Assembly (NCBI GenBank): GCA_017412445.1
Contig: JAFPYA010000036.1
Coordinates: forward strand, 1 to 5,079
Length of the DNA: 5,079 nt
Source of the DNA: Clostridia bacterium
GTDB lineage: Bacteria; Bacillota; Clostridia; Christensenellales; Aristaeellaceae
Reading direction: 5' to 3'
Shown: in pieces, positions 1 through 5,079 of the stretch
Layout: each line of letters starts with the position of its first letter
Position numbering within the stretch: the stretch's first letter is position 1
Notes under the pieces: model-generated
Database searches by the model: none
The model's input: the letters and a program-made list of their open reading frames with translations, nothing else
Told to the model about the DNA's origin: nothing
Made by a program: the position numbers and the translations under genes

Positions 1-2
1 GG

Positions 3-101
3 CATCCCCTCAGGATGGCACAAAGCCTTGGCGATGTGACCCGCTACTTCCCCTACGCGACCATACAAAATCCATACCCGCAGTGCAACACCTGCAGATA
101 G
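3..101 (+). CDS. Possible 3' end of an upstream gene, product unknown (partial)
   Basis: This is an open frame from the window edge to a TAG at 99-101, giving 32 visible residues that end in QCNTCR. I do not recognise a family. The fragment is rich in Tyr, Pro and Asn and has a CxxC at its very end. It is preferred over the other frames because its third codon positions are mostly G or C and its stop lies 9 bases before the ATG of the DUF218 gene, as in an operon. A second plus frame ends with TGA at 104-106, and one minus frame is open across the whole stretch, so the choice is uncertain. No convincing promoter is visible in bases 1-110. Confidence 0.3.
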   Translation, partial: HPLRMAQSLGDVTRYFPYATIQNPYPQCNTCR

Positions 102-110
102 AGTGAATAA

Positions 111-893
111 ATGTCAATAGCTAAGACACCTTCAAAGCTTGTAAACGCGCTGTTTCTTATCGCAGCCATACTGTGCGTGGCTTATTATCTTGCGCTCGGT
201 ATCGGCATACGTTTCGGCCAATCGCTGGATTATATGTGGCTTGTGTTCGCGTTCATATTTATAGCGCGCTTTCTGCTTGTGGCGCGCATGATACGAACCG
301 GCGAGCCATCACTGTTGCCGGGAGTATTAATCAAAGTAATTCACATCGGCTTTGCGCTGTTTGTCGTGTCGTTCATCGTAATTGAGGGCATGATCATCAG
401 CGCCTTTAGTGCGGCTCCTCCGTCCAATCTCGACTACGTGATAGTGCTGGGAGCCAAGGTAAACGGGACTCAGCCGGGCGGCGCGCTCAGAAACCGCATT
501 GCAACCGCGAGTGAGTATTGGCACGAAAATCAAAACACTAAAATCATAGCCTCCGGCGGGCAGGGCGCCGATGAAGGCATAAGCGAAGCTCAGTGCATGT
601 TTAACGAACTCACAAAACGCGGCGTGCCCTCAGATGCAATTATTCTTGAAGAAAACTCCACATCGACCTTTGAAAACATCAAGTATTCGCTTGAGTTCAT
701 AGAAGGCGAGCAATCGAGTATAGGTCTCGTGACCAACAATTTTCATCTATACAGAGCCCTAAGGACGGCGAGGGAGCAAAGCGCCAACCCGTATTACGGC
801 ATAAACGTGCCGACTTCGATCATATCATTCCCCCACTATATGCTGAGGGAATACTTCGCCGTATTGCACGGGCTTGTGCTTGGCAGATGGTAA
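111..893 (+). CDS. DUF218 (YdcF/SanA/ElyC-like) membrane-anchored protein
   Basis: A 260-residue protein with three predicted membrane helices (about residues 9-32, 40-58 and 71-97) followed by a DUF218 domain (about 108-245). Positive residues at the N-terminus (KTPSK) and in the loop after helix 2 (ARMIR) suggest N-inside topology, which places the DUF218 domain outside the membrane. Domain signatures seen are DYVIVLGAKV at 108-117, a Gly-rich SGGQG at 148-152, E159 and GVP at 171-173, then the ENSTSTFENI block at 181-190 and TNNFHLYRA at 208-216. Relatives (SanA, ElyC, YdcF) are linked to envelope integrity or peptidoglycan precursor metabolism, but their chemistry is not settled, so no reaction is assigned. 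The ATG follows an in-frame TAA directly, so it is the earliest possible start. The upstream GAGTG is a weak ribosome binding site. The gene converges on the nif3 end of the operon and shares a terminator with it. Confidence 0.88.
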   Translation: MSIAKTPSKLVNALFLIAAILCVAYYLALGIGIRFGQSLDYMWLVFAFIFIARFLLVARMIRTGEPSLLPGVLIKVIHIGFALFVVSFIVIEGMIISAFSAAPPSNLDYVIVLGAKVNGTQPGGALRNRIATASEYWHENQNTKIIASGGQGADEGISEAQCMFNELTKRGVPSDAIILEENSTSTFENIKYSLEFIEGEQSSIGLVTNNFHLYRALRTAREQSANPYYGINVPTSIISFPHYMLREYFAVLHGLVLGRW

Positions 894-896
894 AAA

Positions 897-922
897 AATG
901 ACCCGGAGCTTTCCGGGTCGTT
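897..922. terminator. Bidirectional intrinsic terminator between convergent genes
   Basis: Arms 897-907 and 912-922 form an 11-pair stem (one T·G wobble) around a GCTT loop. The strong core is GACCCGG paired with CCGGGTC. On the minus strand the core is followed by CA and a run of seven T, a strong terminator for the dnaG-rpoD-trmK-nif3 operon. On the plus strand it is followed by TTCCTTTTA, a weaker T-rich tail that can end the DUF218 transcript. It fills the 37-base gap between the two stop codons. Confidence 0.9.
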
Positions 923-930
923 CCTTTTAC

Positions 931-1725
931 TTAAATGAGCCTCAGGCTGAACGAGTCTATCTCACTCAGATACACAGGTATGTTTATTCCATATTCTGCG
1001 AGCTTTGTTTCAAACAGCTGCTTAAACCTTTCTACCGCAATCTTCTCGGTTGCGTCGTGCCCTGCCTGCAATGTGGCAAAGCCGGTCTGCGCGAGGTCGA
1101 GGCTGTCGTGATAACGCATTTCACCGGTCACATAAGCGTCCGCGCCGCATTTTTGAGCAAAGGCCGCAAATTCTCCTCCCGCACCGCCACAGACGGCTAC
1201 CTTGCGGACGATCATTTCGGGATCTCCGTAGGCTCTGACCGCGTCTCCGAGTGTGCGCTTTACAAAGTCAGTAAACGCATCCAGTCTCATGGGCCTAATC
1301 TCGCCTATTCGCAAGAAGCCTTCCTCATCGCCTTCTATAAGCTTTGGTGACTCTATGCCTAAGCGCTTAGCCAGTATGTCAGTTACCCCGCCTTCAGCTT
1401 TATCGAAATTAGTGTGCGCGCTTATGACGCTTATATTGTTTCTTACGAGCGAGCAGAGCATCCTGCCCTCTGCGTCGTCTTCCCTGAGGTTCTTTCTGCC
1501 ACCGAACATTATTGGATGATGAGTCACTATAAGGTTGCAGCCTTTTGCTATTGCATCATCGATCACCTTCGCGCTTACGTCGAGTGCACAGTATATGCCA
1601 GTGACCCTGCTTTTCATGCTGCCCGCGAGCAAGCCAGAATTATCCCAAGGCTCGCAGGTCTCAAACGGCGCGATGCCGTCAATCCACGAAAACACATCAG
1701 CGTTTATCAGTTCAGTTTTTGCCAT
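931..1725 (-). CDS. Nif3-like dinuclear metal centre protein (YqfO/YbgI family)
   Basis: A 264-residue Nif3 family protein, often annotated as GTP cyclohydrolase I type 2 homologue; the physiological substrate is not firmly known. Expected metal ligands are all visible: H69 and H70 in THHP, H104 and D108 in HTNFD, and H223 and E227 in AGHDATE. The conserved WDNSGL (27-32) and TGEMRYHD (200-207) blocks are also present. The length matches the short form (E. coli YbgI, about 247 residues) and not B. subtilis YqfO (about 373), so the PII-like insert of the long form is absent. The ATG lies inside the 3' end of trmK (19-base overlap) and has AAAGGAA 8 bases upstream, which supports this start and translational coupling. 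Position directly after trmK is the usual Bacillota arrangement. The gene ends the operon at the 897-922 terminator. Probably a soluble cytoplasmic protein, as no signal or membrane segment is seen. Confidence 0.93.
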   Translation of the reverse strand: MAKTELINADVFSWIDGIAPFETCEPWDNSGLLAGSMKSRVTGIYCALDVSAKVIDDAIAKGCNLIVTHHPIMFGGRKNLREDDAEGRMLCSLVRNNISVISAHTNFDKAEGGVTDILAKRLGIESPKLIEGDEEGFLRIGEIRPMRLDAFTDFVKRTLGDAVRAYGDPEMIVRKVAVCGGAGGEFAAFAQKCGADAYVTGEMRYHDSLDLAQTGFATLQAGHDATEKIAVERFKQLFETKLAEYGINIPVYLSEIDSFSLRLI

Positions 1726-2366
1726 CTTTCGAGTTCCTTTCCGAGCGATTGCTTAATCTGTTCATTTGAATTAAAGGCCTGCTCAAGCGCATGCTTTGCA
1801 CAATTGGAGCGGTGGGCAAAGTAAGCTTTGCTTTCATCGTCTCGTTTTTTTATAAGCACCGGGCCTATGTGAAGCTCATCCTCGCTCATGTTCATGCAGC
1901 CGCTTTGTGCCTTCATCAGAACGTAGTATCTGCGATTTTCGCATACAGCGATTTCGTCTTCGATTTTGAATGCATTTTGGCTGAGCCACAGCCTAAGCTC
2001 AAAAAGATTCGTGTTTGCGCCCAGTATCAGTGTTGTACTTTTGAGCTTTTCAATGCTGTCTCCTATTATGTGGCATATCATCTGCCCTCCCATGCCTGCG
2101 ATAATCGCGGCGTCTGGGCTTGCAGGCAGAGGCTTTGCGCCGTCTCCTATAAAGAAATCGGCGCGTTCACCTAAGCCTTTGTTTTGGGCAAGCCTGCGCG
2201 CTTTGGCAAGCGAGGCAAGCGATATATCCGAAAACCAAACGCGGCGGCAGATTCTTCTTTCCAACAGCTCACAGCCTAATATTCCATGATCTGTGCCTAT
2301 ATCAGCAGCCGTTTCGCAGTTTGGCGTCAGGCTTATCAGCGCGTTAAGTCTTTTATCCTTCAGCAT
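1707..2366 (-). CDS. trmK: tRNA (adenine(22)-N(1))-methyltransferase
   Basis: A 219-residue class I SAM-dependent methyltransferase of the TrmK/YqfN family (COG2384), which methylates N1 of A22 in the tRNA D-arm. The SAM-binding motif I is ADIGTDHG at 21-28, an acidic FSD follows strand 2 at 45-47, GDG is at 74-76, and the family hallmark AGMGG is at 90-94. The C-terminal helical part carries the conserved ELHIGPVL block at 164-171 and a basic, helix-forming tail. Two usually conserved spots differ: the family's YLP after motif I reads ILG (29-31), and the usual LILQPN reads LILGAN (113-118). The family call is still firm. An in-frame TAA lies 3 bases before the ATG, so no earlier start exists. 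The only Shine-Dalgarno-like sequence, AAGGA, touches the ATG with no spacer. The gene follows rpoD across a terminator and overlaps nif3. Confidence 0.92.
   Translation of the reverse strand: MLKDKRLNALISLTPNCETAADIGTDHGILGCELLERRICRRVWFSDISLASLAKARRLAQNKGLGERADFFIGDGAKPLPASPDAAIIAGMGGQMICHIIGDSIEKLKSTTLILGANTNLFELRLWLSQNAFKIEDEIAVCENRRYYVLMKAQSGCMNMSEDELHIGPVLIKKRDDESKAYFAHRSNCAKHALEQAFNSNEQIKQSLGKELERWQKLN
1734..1740 (-). promoter_or_regulatory. Ribosome binding site of nif3, inside trmK
   Basis: AAAGGAA on the minus strand lies 8 bases before the nif3 ATG and within the last codons of trmK. It decides the nif3 start and means the site is translated through by ribosomes on trmK. Confidence 0.75.
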
Positions 2367-2371
2367 TCCTT
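2367..2371 (-). promoter_or_regulatory. Zero-spacing Shine-Dalgarno-like AAGGA before trmK
   Basis: AAGGA on the minus strand directly abuts the trmK ATG, where 5-9 bases is normal. It lies immediately after the terminator T-run. It may be non-functional, with initiation depending on coupling to upstream translation. No alternative ATG, GTG or TTG lies in frame within the first ten codons. Confidence 0.35.
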
Positions 2372-2398
2372 AAAAATATGCCGGTTTTGACCGGCATA
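2372..2398 (-). terminator. Intrinsic terminator between rpoD and trmK
   Basis: Perfect 9-base-pair stem (2377-2385 with 2390-2398; TATGCCGGT paired with ACCGGCATA) with a 4-base loop, followed on the minus strand by five T (2376-2372). It begins 4 bases after the rpoD stop codon and ends just before the trmK ribosome binding region. On the plus strand the stem is followed by only AACTTTAG, so it acts in one direction. It probably attenuates or ends the dnaG-rpoD transcript before trmK-nif3. Confidence 0.85.
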
Positions 2399-2402
2399 AA
2401 CT

Positions 2403-3491
2403 TTAGTCGAGTGCGTCCTTCAGCTTCTTTGAGCGGCTGGGATGCTTAAGCTTTCTGAGTGCCTTTGCTTCGATCTGGCGGATGCGCTCACGGGTAACCT
2501 TGAACTCCTTGCCCACCTCTTCCAGCGTGCGCTGCCTGCCATCCTCGAGGCCGAAGCGGAGCTTGAGCACCATTTCCTCTCTGGGCGTAAGCGTGGTGAG
2601 CACGTCCATCAGCTGCTCCTTGAGCAGCGTAAAGGCAGCCGCGTCTGCGGGCGCAAGAGAATCCTCGTCCTTGAGGAAGTCGCCAAGATGGCTATCCTCC
2701 TCCTCACCTATCGGCGTTTCAAGCGACACGGGCTCCTGCGCGATCTTAATTATCTCGCGCACCTTGTCCACGGATATATCCATCGCCTCGGCAATCTCTT
2801 CAGGCAGCGGCTCACGGCCGTATTCCTGTAGCAGCTGGCGGCTTACGCGTATGAGCTTATTGATAGTTTCAACCATGTGTACAGGTATACGTATTGTGCG
2901 CGCCTGATCGGCAATCGCGCGGGTTATGGCCTGACGAATCCACCAGGTCGCGTAGGTTGAAAACTTGTAGCCCTTTCTGTAGTCGAATTTATCTACCGCC
3001 TTGATGAGGCCGAGGTTACCCTCCTGAATCAAGTCGAGGAACTGCATGCCTCTGCCTACGTACCGCTTTGCAATCGAGACCACGAGGCGTAAGTTCGCCT
3101 CGCAGAGCTTCTGCTTTGCTTCGAGGTCACCGTTTTCCATGCGCTTGGCAAGCTCAATTTCCTCGTCGGCAGAAAGAAGCGGCACCTTGCCTATCTCTTT
3201 AAGGTACATGCGTACGGGGTCATCGATAGTGATGCCGTCAGGCACGCTTAAGTCTATTTTTTCTTCCGCGTTCTGAATAATCGGCTCAGGCTCGGCAATG
3301 TCCGCCTCCCTCACTACTTCTATGCTGAGCTCGCTTAGGGTATCTAGGATTTTGTCAAACTGCTCGGGCTCTATTTCGCAATCCGAAAACTGTTCAGTGA
3401 TATCCTTGAGTGTGAGTGCGCCTTTGGCTTTACCTGATTCGATCAGCTCTCTGATGCGATTGGAAATAAGCTCGGTGTTTTCATTTTTCAA
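2403..3491 (-). CDS. rpoD: RNA polymerase primary sigma factor RpoD (SigA)
   Basis: The housekeeping sigma-70 factor, which gives core RNA polymerase promoter recognition and melting. With the TTG start at 3491 it is 362 residues, close to B. subtilis SigA (371). Region 1.1 covers about 5-60, then an acidic linker, region 1.2 begins at DPVRMYLKEIG (91-101), and regions 2.1-2.4 cover about 133-206, including the core-binding LRLVVSIAKRYVGRG and the -10 recognition/melting segment YKFSTYATWWIRQAITRAIA (175-194). Region 3 is about 207-285. Region 4.2 holds the -35 helix-turn-helix, RTLEEVGKEF to TRERIRQIEAKAL (321-345). A second in-frame TTG at 3521 would add ten residues and overlap the dnaG stop. 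It has no Shine-Dalgarno sequence, whereas AAAGGAG lies 10 bases before the TTG at 3491, so the shorter form is chosen. The gene follows dnaG by 26 bases and is followed after 4 bases by a terminator stem. Confidence 0.98.
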   Translation of the reverse strand: MKNENTELISNRIRELIESGKAKGALTLKDITEQFSDCEIEPEQFDKILDTLSELSIEVVREADIAEPEPIIQNAEEKIDLSVPDGITIDDPVRMYLKEIGKVPLLSADEEIELAKRMENGDLEAKQKLCEANLRLVVSIAKRYVGRGMQFLDLIQEGNLGLIKAVDKFDYRKGYKFSTYATWWIRQAITRAIADQARTIRIPVHMVETINKLIRVSRQLLQEYGREPLPEEIAEAMDISVDKVREIIKIAQEPVSLETPIGEEEDSHLGDFLKDEDSLAPADAAAFTLLKEQLMDVLTTLTPREEMVLKLRFGLEDGRQRTLEEVGKEFKVTRERIRQIEAKALRKLKHPSRSKKLKDALD

Positions 3492-3501
3492 CGGTAAACA
3501 A

Positions 3502-3508
3502 CTCCTTT
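3502..3508 (-). promoter_or_regulatory. Ribosome binding site that sets the rpoD start
   Basis: AAAGGAG on the minus strand, 10 bases upstream of the TTG at 3491. It lies downstream of the other in-frame TTG (3521), so it can only serve the shorter product. Confidence 0.8.
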
Positions 3509-3517
3509 CAGGAAGGG

Positions 3518-5079
3518 TCAAAGCTTCAGAAGAAGCTCGTTCATTTCCTCCGTGAGTCTGCGTTTTTCCGACTCGGAGGCGTTGTTGATCTGTTCCATTA
3601 ATACTGATATTCTGCTGTTTATGCGGCTGTGCCTTATGGTTTTCAGTAGCTCGTCCGCAAGCTTGAGTGCTTTTTCGGACGTATCCGGAAGCGGCGTGTA
3701 GTTAATCGCTTCCATCGCCTGACGAATTTGTTCCTCCGGAAGTTCATCTATATATGCTGCGGGCTTTATGCCTTGCTTTATGTTGTCAAATATTTCGGCA
3801 TACAGCTCAGTGTCAAAGTCTTCACGCTCTATCAGCTTTACGGGTATCAGGTCTCTTACAAGCAAGGCAATCAGCTGCATCTGCGCCCTTTCGTTTTCGC
3901 TTATAAGACGCTCGGGTGCGCTGTTTCGTTCATAGCGTTCGCTTTTTTCCTGAGGCGGTGAATCCACGTGACTTAATCCTATTTGTCTTAGCAATACATC
4001 GCGCGGATAACCGGTTTTATTGGCGAGCTCTCTTATATAGTTTTCACGCTCGACTGCGCTATTAACATTCTTTATTATCTTGCAGCAGTTCACCGTGTAC
4101 TCTGTAAGCCCTTCCTGCATGCTCAAATCGAGGCCGTCTTCGGCCCGTATGAGCCTGTACTTCGCGCCTCTGTACTTGGGAAGCGCCTCCCACGAATCCT
4201 TGCCGAAGGCCTTCACATATTCGTCCGGATCCATGTTGTCAGGATAATCTATTACCCTTACATCCGCGCCCTCTGGCTCCAGCATGTCCAGCGCCCTTAA
4301 TGCCGCCTTGTGACCCGCTCCGTCGCCGTCGTAACTGACCCAAATTTCGTTTGAGTAACGCCTCATAAGGCGTATCTGCTCCGGTGTAAGTGCGGTGCCG
4401 AGCGTAGCCACGACGCCGTTTATGCCGTACTTGAGAAGCATCACGGTGTCCATGTAGCCTTCCACAAGCACAAGGCGCTTCGGGCGCGCGCCCTTCATGA
4501 AGTTTAAGCCGTATACGCCGTTGCGCTTCAGGAAAACCGGCGTATCGGAAGTATTCAGGTATTTGGGCTCACCCTTCCCCATCACTCGGCCGCCGAAAGC
4601 CACGACTTTGTCCCGATTGTTTATGATAGGAAACATCACCCTGTCGCGGAACATGTCGTACTTGCGGCCGTCCTTCTCGCCGCATAGCCAGGCTTGCTTT
4701 ATGACTTCGTCTTCAAAGCCGGCTTCCTTAAACGCTTCGTAAAGCCTGTTGCCTCTCTCAGGCGCGTAGCCGAGTCCGAAGCGTTTGATATCGCTGTCGG
4801 TAAAATTTCTGCCGTAGAGGTATTTCAGCGCGTTTGCGCCTTCCGGCGTCCAAATCTCGTTATGAAAAAATCGGGCGGCGAAACGATTGGCATCGTATAT
4901 GCGGCTTCTGAGCTCTTCATCCTGCTTCGCTTTAACAGGGTCGATTGGATTAGACTGAGGGATTTCCATATGCGCCATGTGAGCCAGCGTCTCCATGGCC
5001 TCGCGCGACTCCATGTGCTCGTATTCCTTGAGGAAGGTCATGGCGTTGCCCGACTTATGACAGCCAAAGCAATAGTACA
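3518..5079 (-). CDS. dnaG: DNA primase DnaG (5' end beyond window)
   Basis: Replicative primase, which makes RNA primers on lagging-strand template and acts with the replicative helicase. The window shows 519 residues. The frame is open to the right edge and starts with YYCFGCHKSGNA, the second half of the CHC2 zinc-binding motif (the final CxxC), so the ATG at 5041 is an internal Met. Roughly 60 N-terminal residues, including the first zinc Cys and His, lie outside. Counting from that Met, the polymerase core spans about 45-190 with GRVMGKGEPKYLNTSDTP at 151-168. The TOPRIM domain follows, with catalytic EGYMD at 194-198, DGDGAG at 238-243 and metal-binding DPD at 271-273. The C-terminal part, from about 380, should bind helicase but is poorly conserved. 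The stop lies 26 bases before the rpoD start. The operon promoter is not in the window. Confidence 0.97.
   Translation of the reverse strand, partial: YYCFGCHKSGNAMTFLKEYEHMESREAMETLAHMAHMEIPQSNPIDPVKAKQDEELRSRIYDANRFAARFFHNEIWTPEGANALKYLYGRNFTDSDIKRFGLGYAPERGNRLYEAFKEAGFEDEVIKQAWLCGEKDGRKYDMFRDRVMFPIINNRDKVVAFGGRVMGKGEPKYLNTSDTPVFLKRNGVYGLNFMKGARPKRLVLVEGYMDTVMLLKYGINGVVATLGTALTPEQIRLMRRYSNEIWVSYDGDGAGHKAALRALDMLEPEGADVRVIDYPDNMDPDEYVKAFGKDSWEALPKYRGAKYRLIRAEDGLDLSMQEGLTEYTVNCCKIIKNVNSAVERENYIRELANKTGYPRDVLLRQIGLSHVDSPPQEKSERYERNSAPERLISENERAQMQLIALLVRDLIPVKLIEREDFDTELYAEIFDNIKQGIKPAAYIDELPEEQIRQAMEAINYTPLPDTSEKALKLADELLKTIRHSRINSRISVLMEQINNASESEKRRLTEEMNELLLKL
3522..3537 (-). other. Small hairpin at the dnaG 3' end
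   Basis: Six-base-pair inverted repeat, AGCTTC and GAAGCT around a 4-base loop, in the last codons of dnaG and just upstream of the rpoD ribosome binding site. No T-run follows, so it is not a terminator. It could affect mRNA processing between dnaG and rpoD, but a repeat this short can arise by chance. Confidence 0.3.

Noticed and set aside
28..69. TTGGCG and TACAAA as a promoter for the DUF218 gene
   Set aside because: The spacing is about 30 bases, far from the 16-18 needed, and no better pair is present.
1..101. A structured RNA (SRP, tmRNA, RNase P or tRNA end)
   Set aside because: None of the conserved elements I would expect could be found, and the stretch is open as protein code in several frames.
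173..533. Overlapping frames on both strands inside the DUF218 gene
   Set aside because: The DUF218 frame has membrane helices and family motifs; the others have none.
874..1350. Long plus-strand open frame opposite nif3
   Set aside because: It is antisense to a clear Nif3 protein with all metal ligands, crosses the 897-922 terminator and shows no recognisable domain.
1414..2174. Plus-strand open frames opposite nif3 and trmK
   Set aside because: They mirror confidently identified minus-strand genes, have Cys- and Ala-rich translations without motifs, and lack ribosome binding sites.
2442..2907. Plus-strand open frames opposite rpoD
   Set aside because: Ser-, Leu- and Arg-rich shadows of the highly conserved sigma factor, without any domain.
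3491..3521. Longer rpoD form starting at the TTG at 3521
   Set aside because: It overlaps the dnaG stop, lacks a ribosome binding site, and the AAAGGAG downstream of it fits the TTG at 3491.
1..5079. CRISPR array, insertion sequence, prophage, toxin-antitoxin or defence genes
   Set aside because: No spaced direct repeats, terminal inverted repeats, transposase or integrase motifs were seen; the window is almost fully occupied by core genes.

Overview
The window looks like ordinary core chromosome of a Bacillota (Clostridia-like) bacterium. The main evidence is a minus-strand cluster dnaG – rpoD/sigA – trmK – nif3. This order matches the B. subtilis neighbourhood of dnaG, sigA, yqfN and yqfO. 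The sigma factor closely resembles B. subtilis SigA through regions 1.2 to 4.2. AGGAG-type ribosome binding sites, a TTG start and frequent ATA isoleucine codons fit the same group. I cannot assign a genus.

Layout: bases 1-110 hold the unresolved end of an upstream gene. Bases 111-893 (plus) encode a membrane-anchored DUF218 (YdcF/SanA/ElyC-like) protein. Bases 894-930 hold a hairpin with a T-run on both sides, which can end both the plus-strand gene and the convergent minus-strand operon. Bases 931-5079 (minus) carry, in transcription order, dnaG (its N-terminus lies beyond base 5079), rpoD, trmK and nif3. All intergenic gaps are under 40 bases, so no long stretch lacks a gene.

How the genes work together: DnaG primes DNA replication and RpoD is the housekeeping sigma factor, a pairing equivalent to the macromolecular-synthesis operon. 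TrmK methylates A22 of tRNA, and Nif3 is a dinuclear-metal protein of uncertain substrate; the two overlap by 19 bases and are probably translationally coupled. A near-perfect intrinsic terminator lies between rpoD and trmK, against the trmK start codon, so the last two genes are probably expressed only by read-through or from a promoter I cannot see.

I found no mobile element, CRISPR array, RNA gene or novel multi-gene system. The points most worth a second look are the rpoD/trmK junction (terminator, zero-spacing ribosome binding site, bridging mini-frame) and the altered motifs in TrmK.
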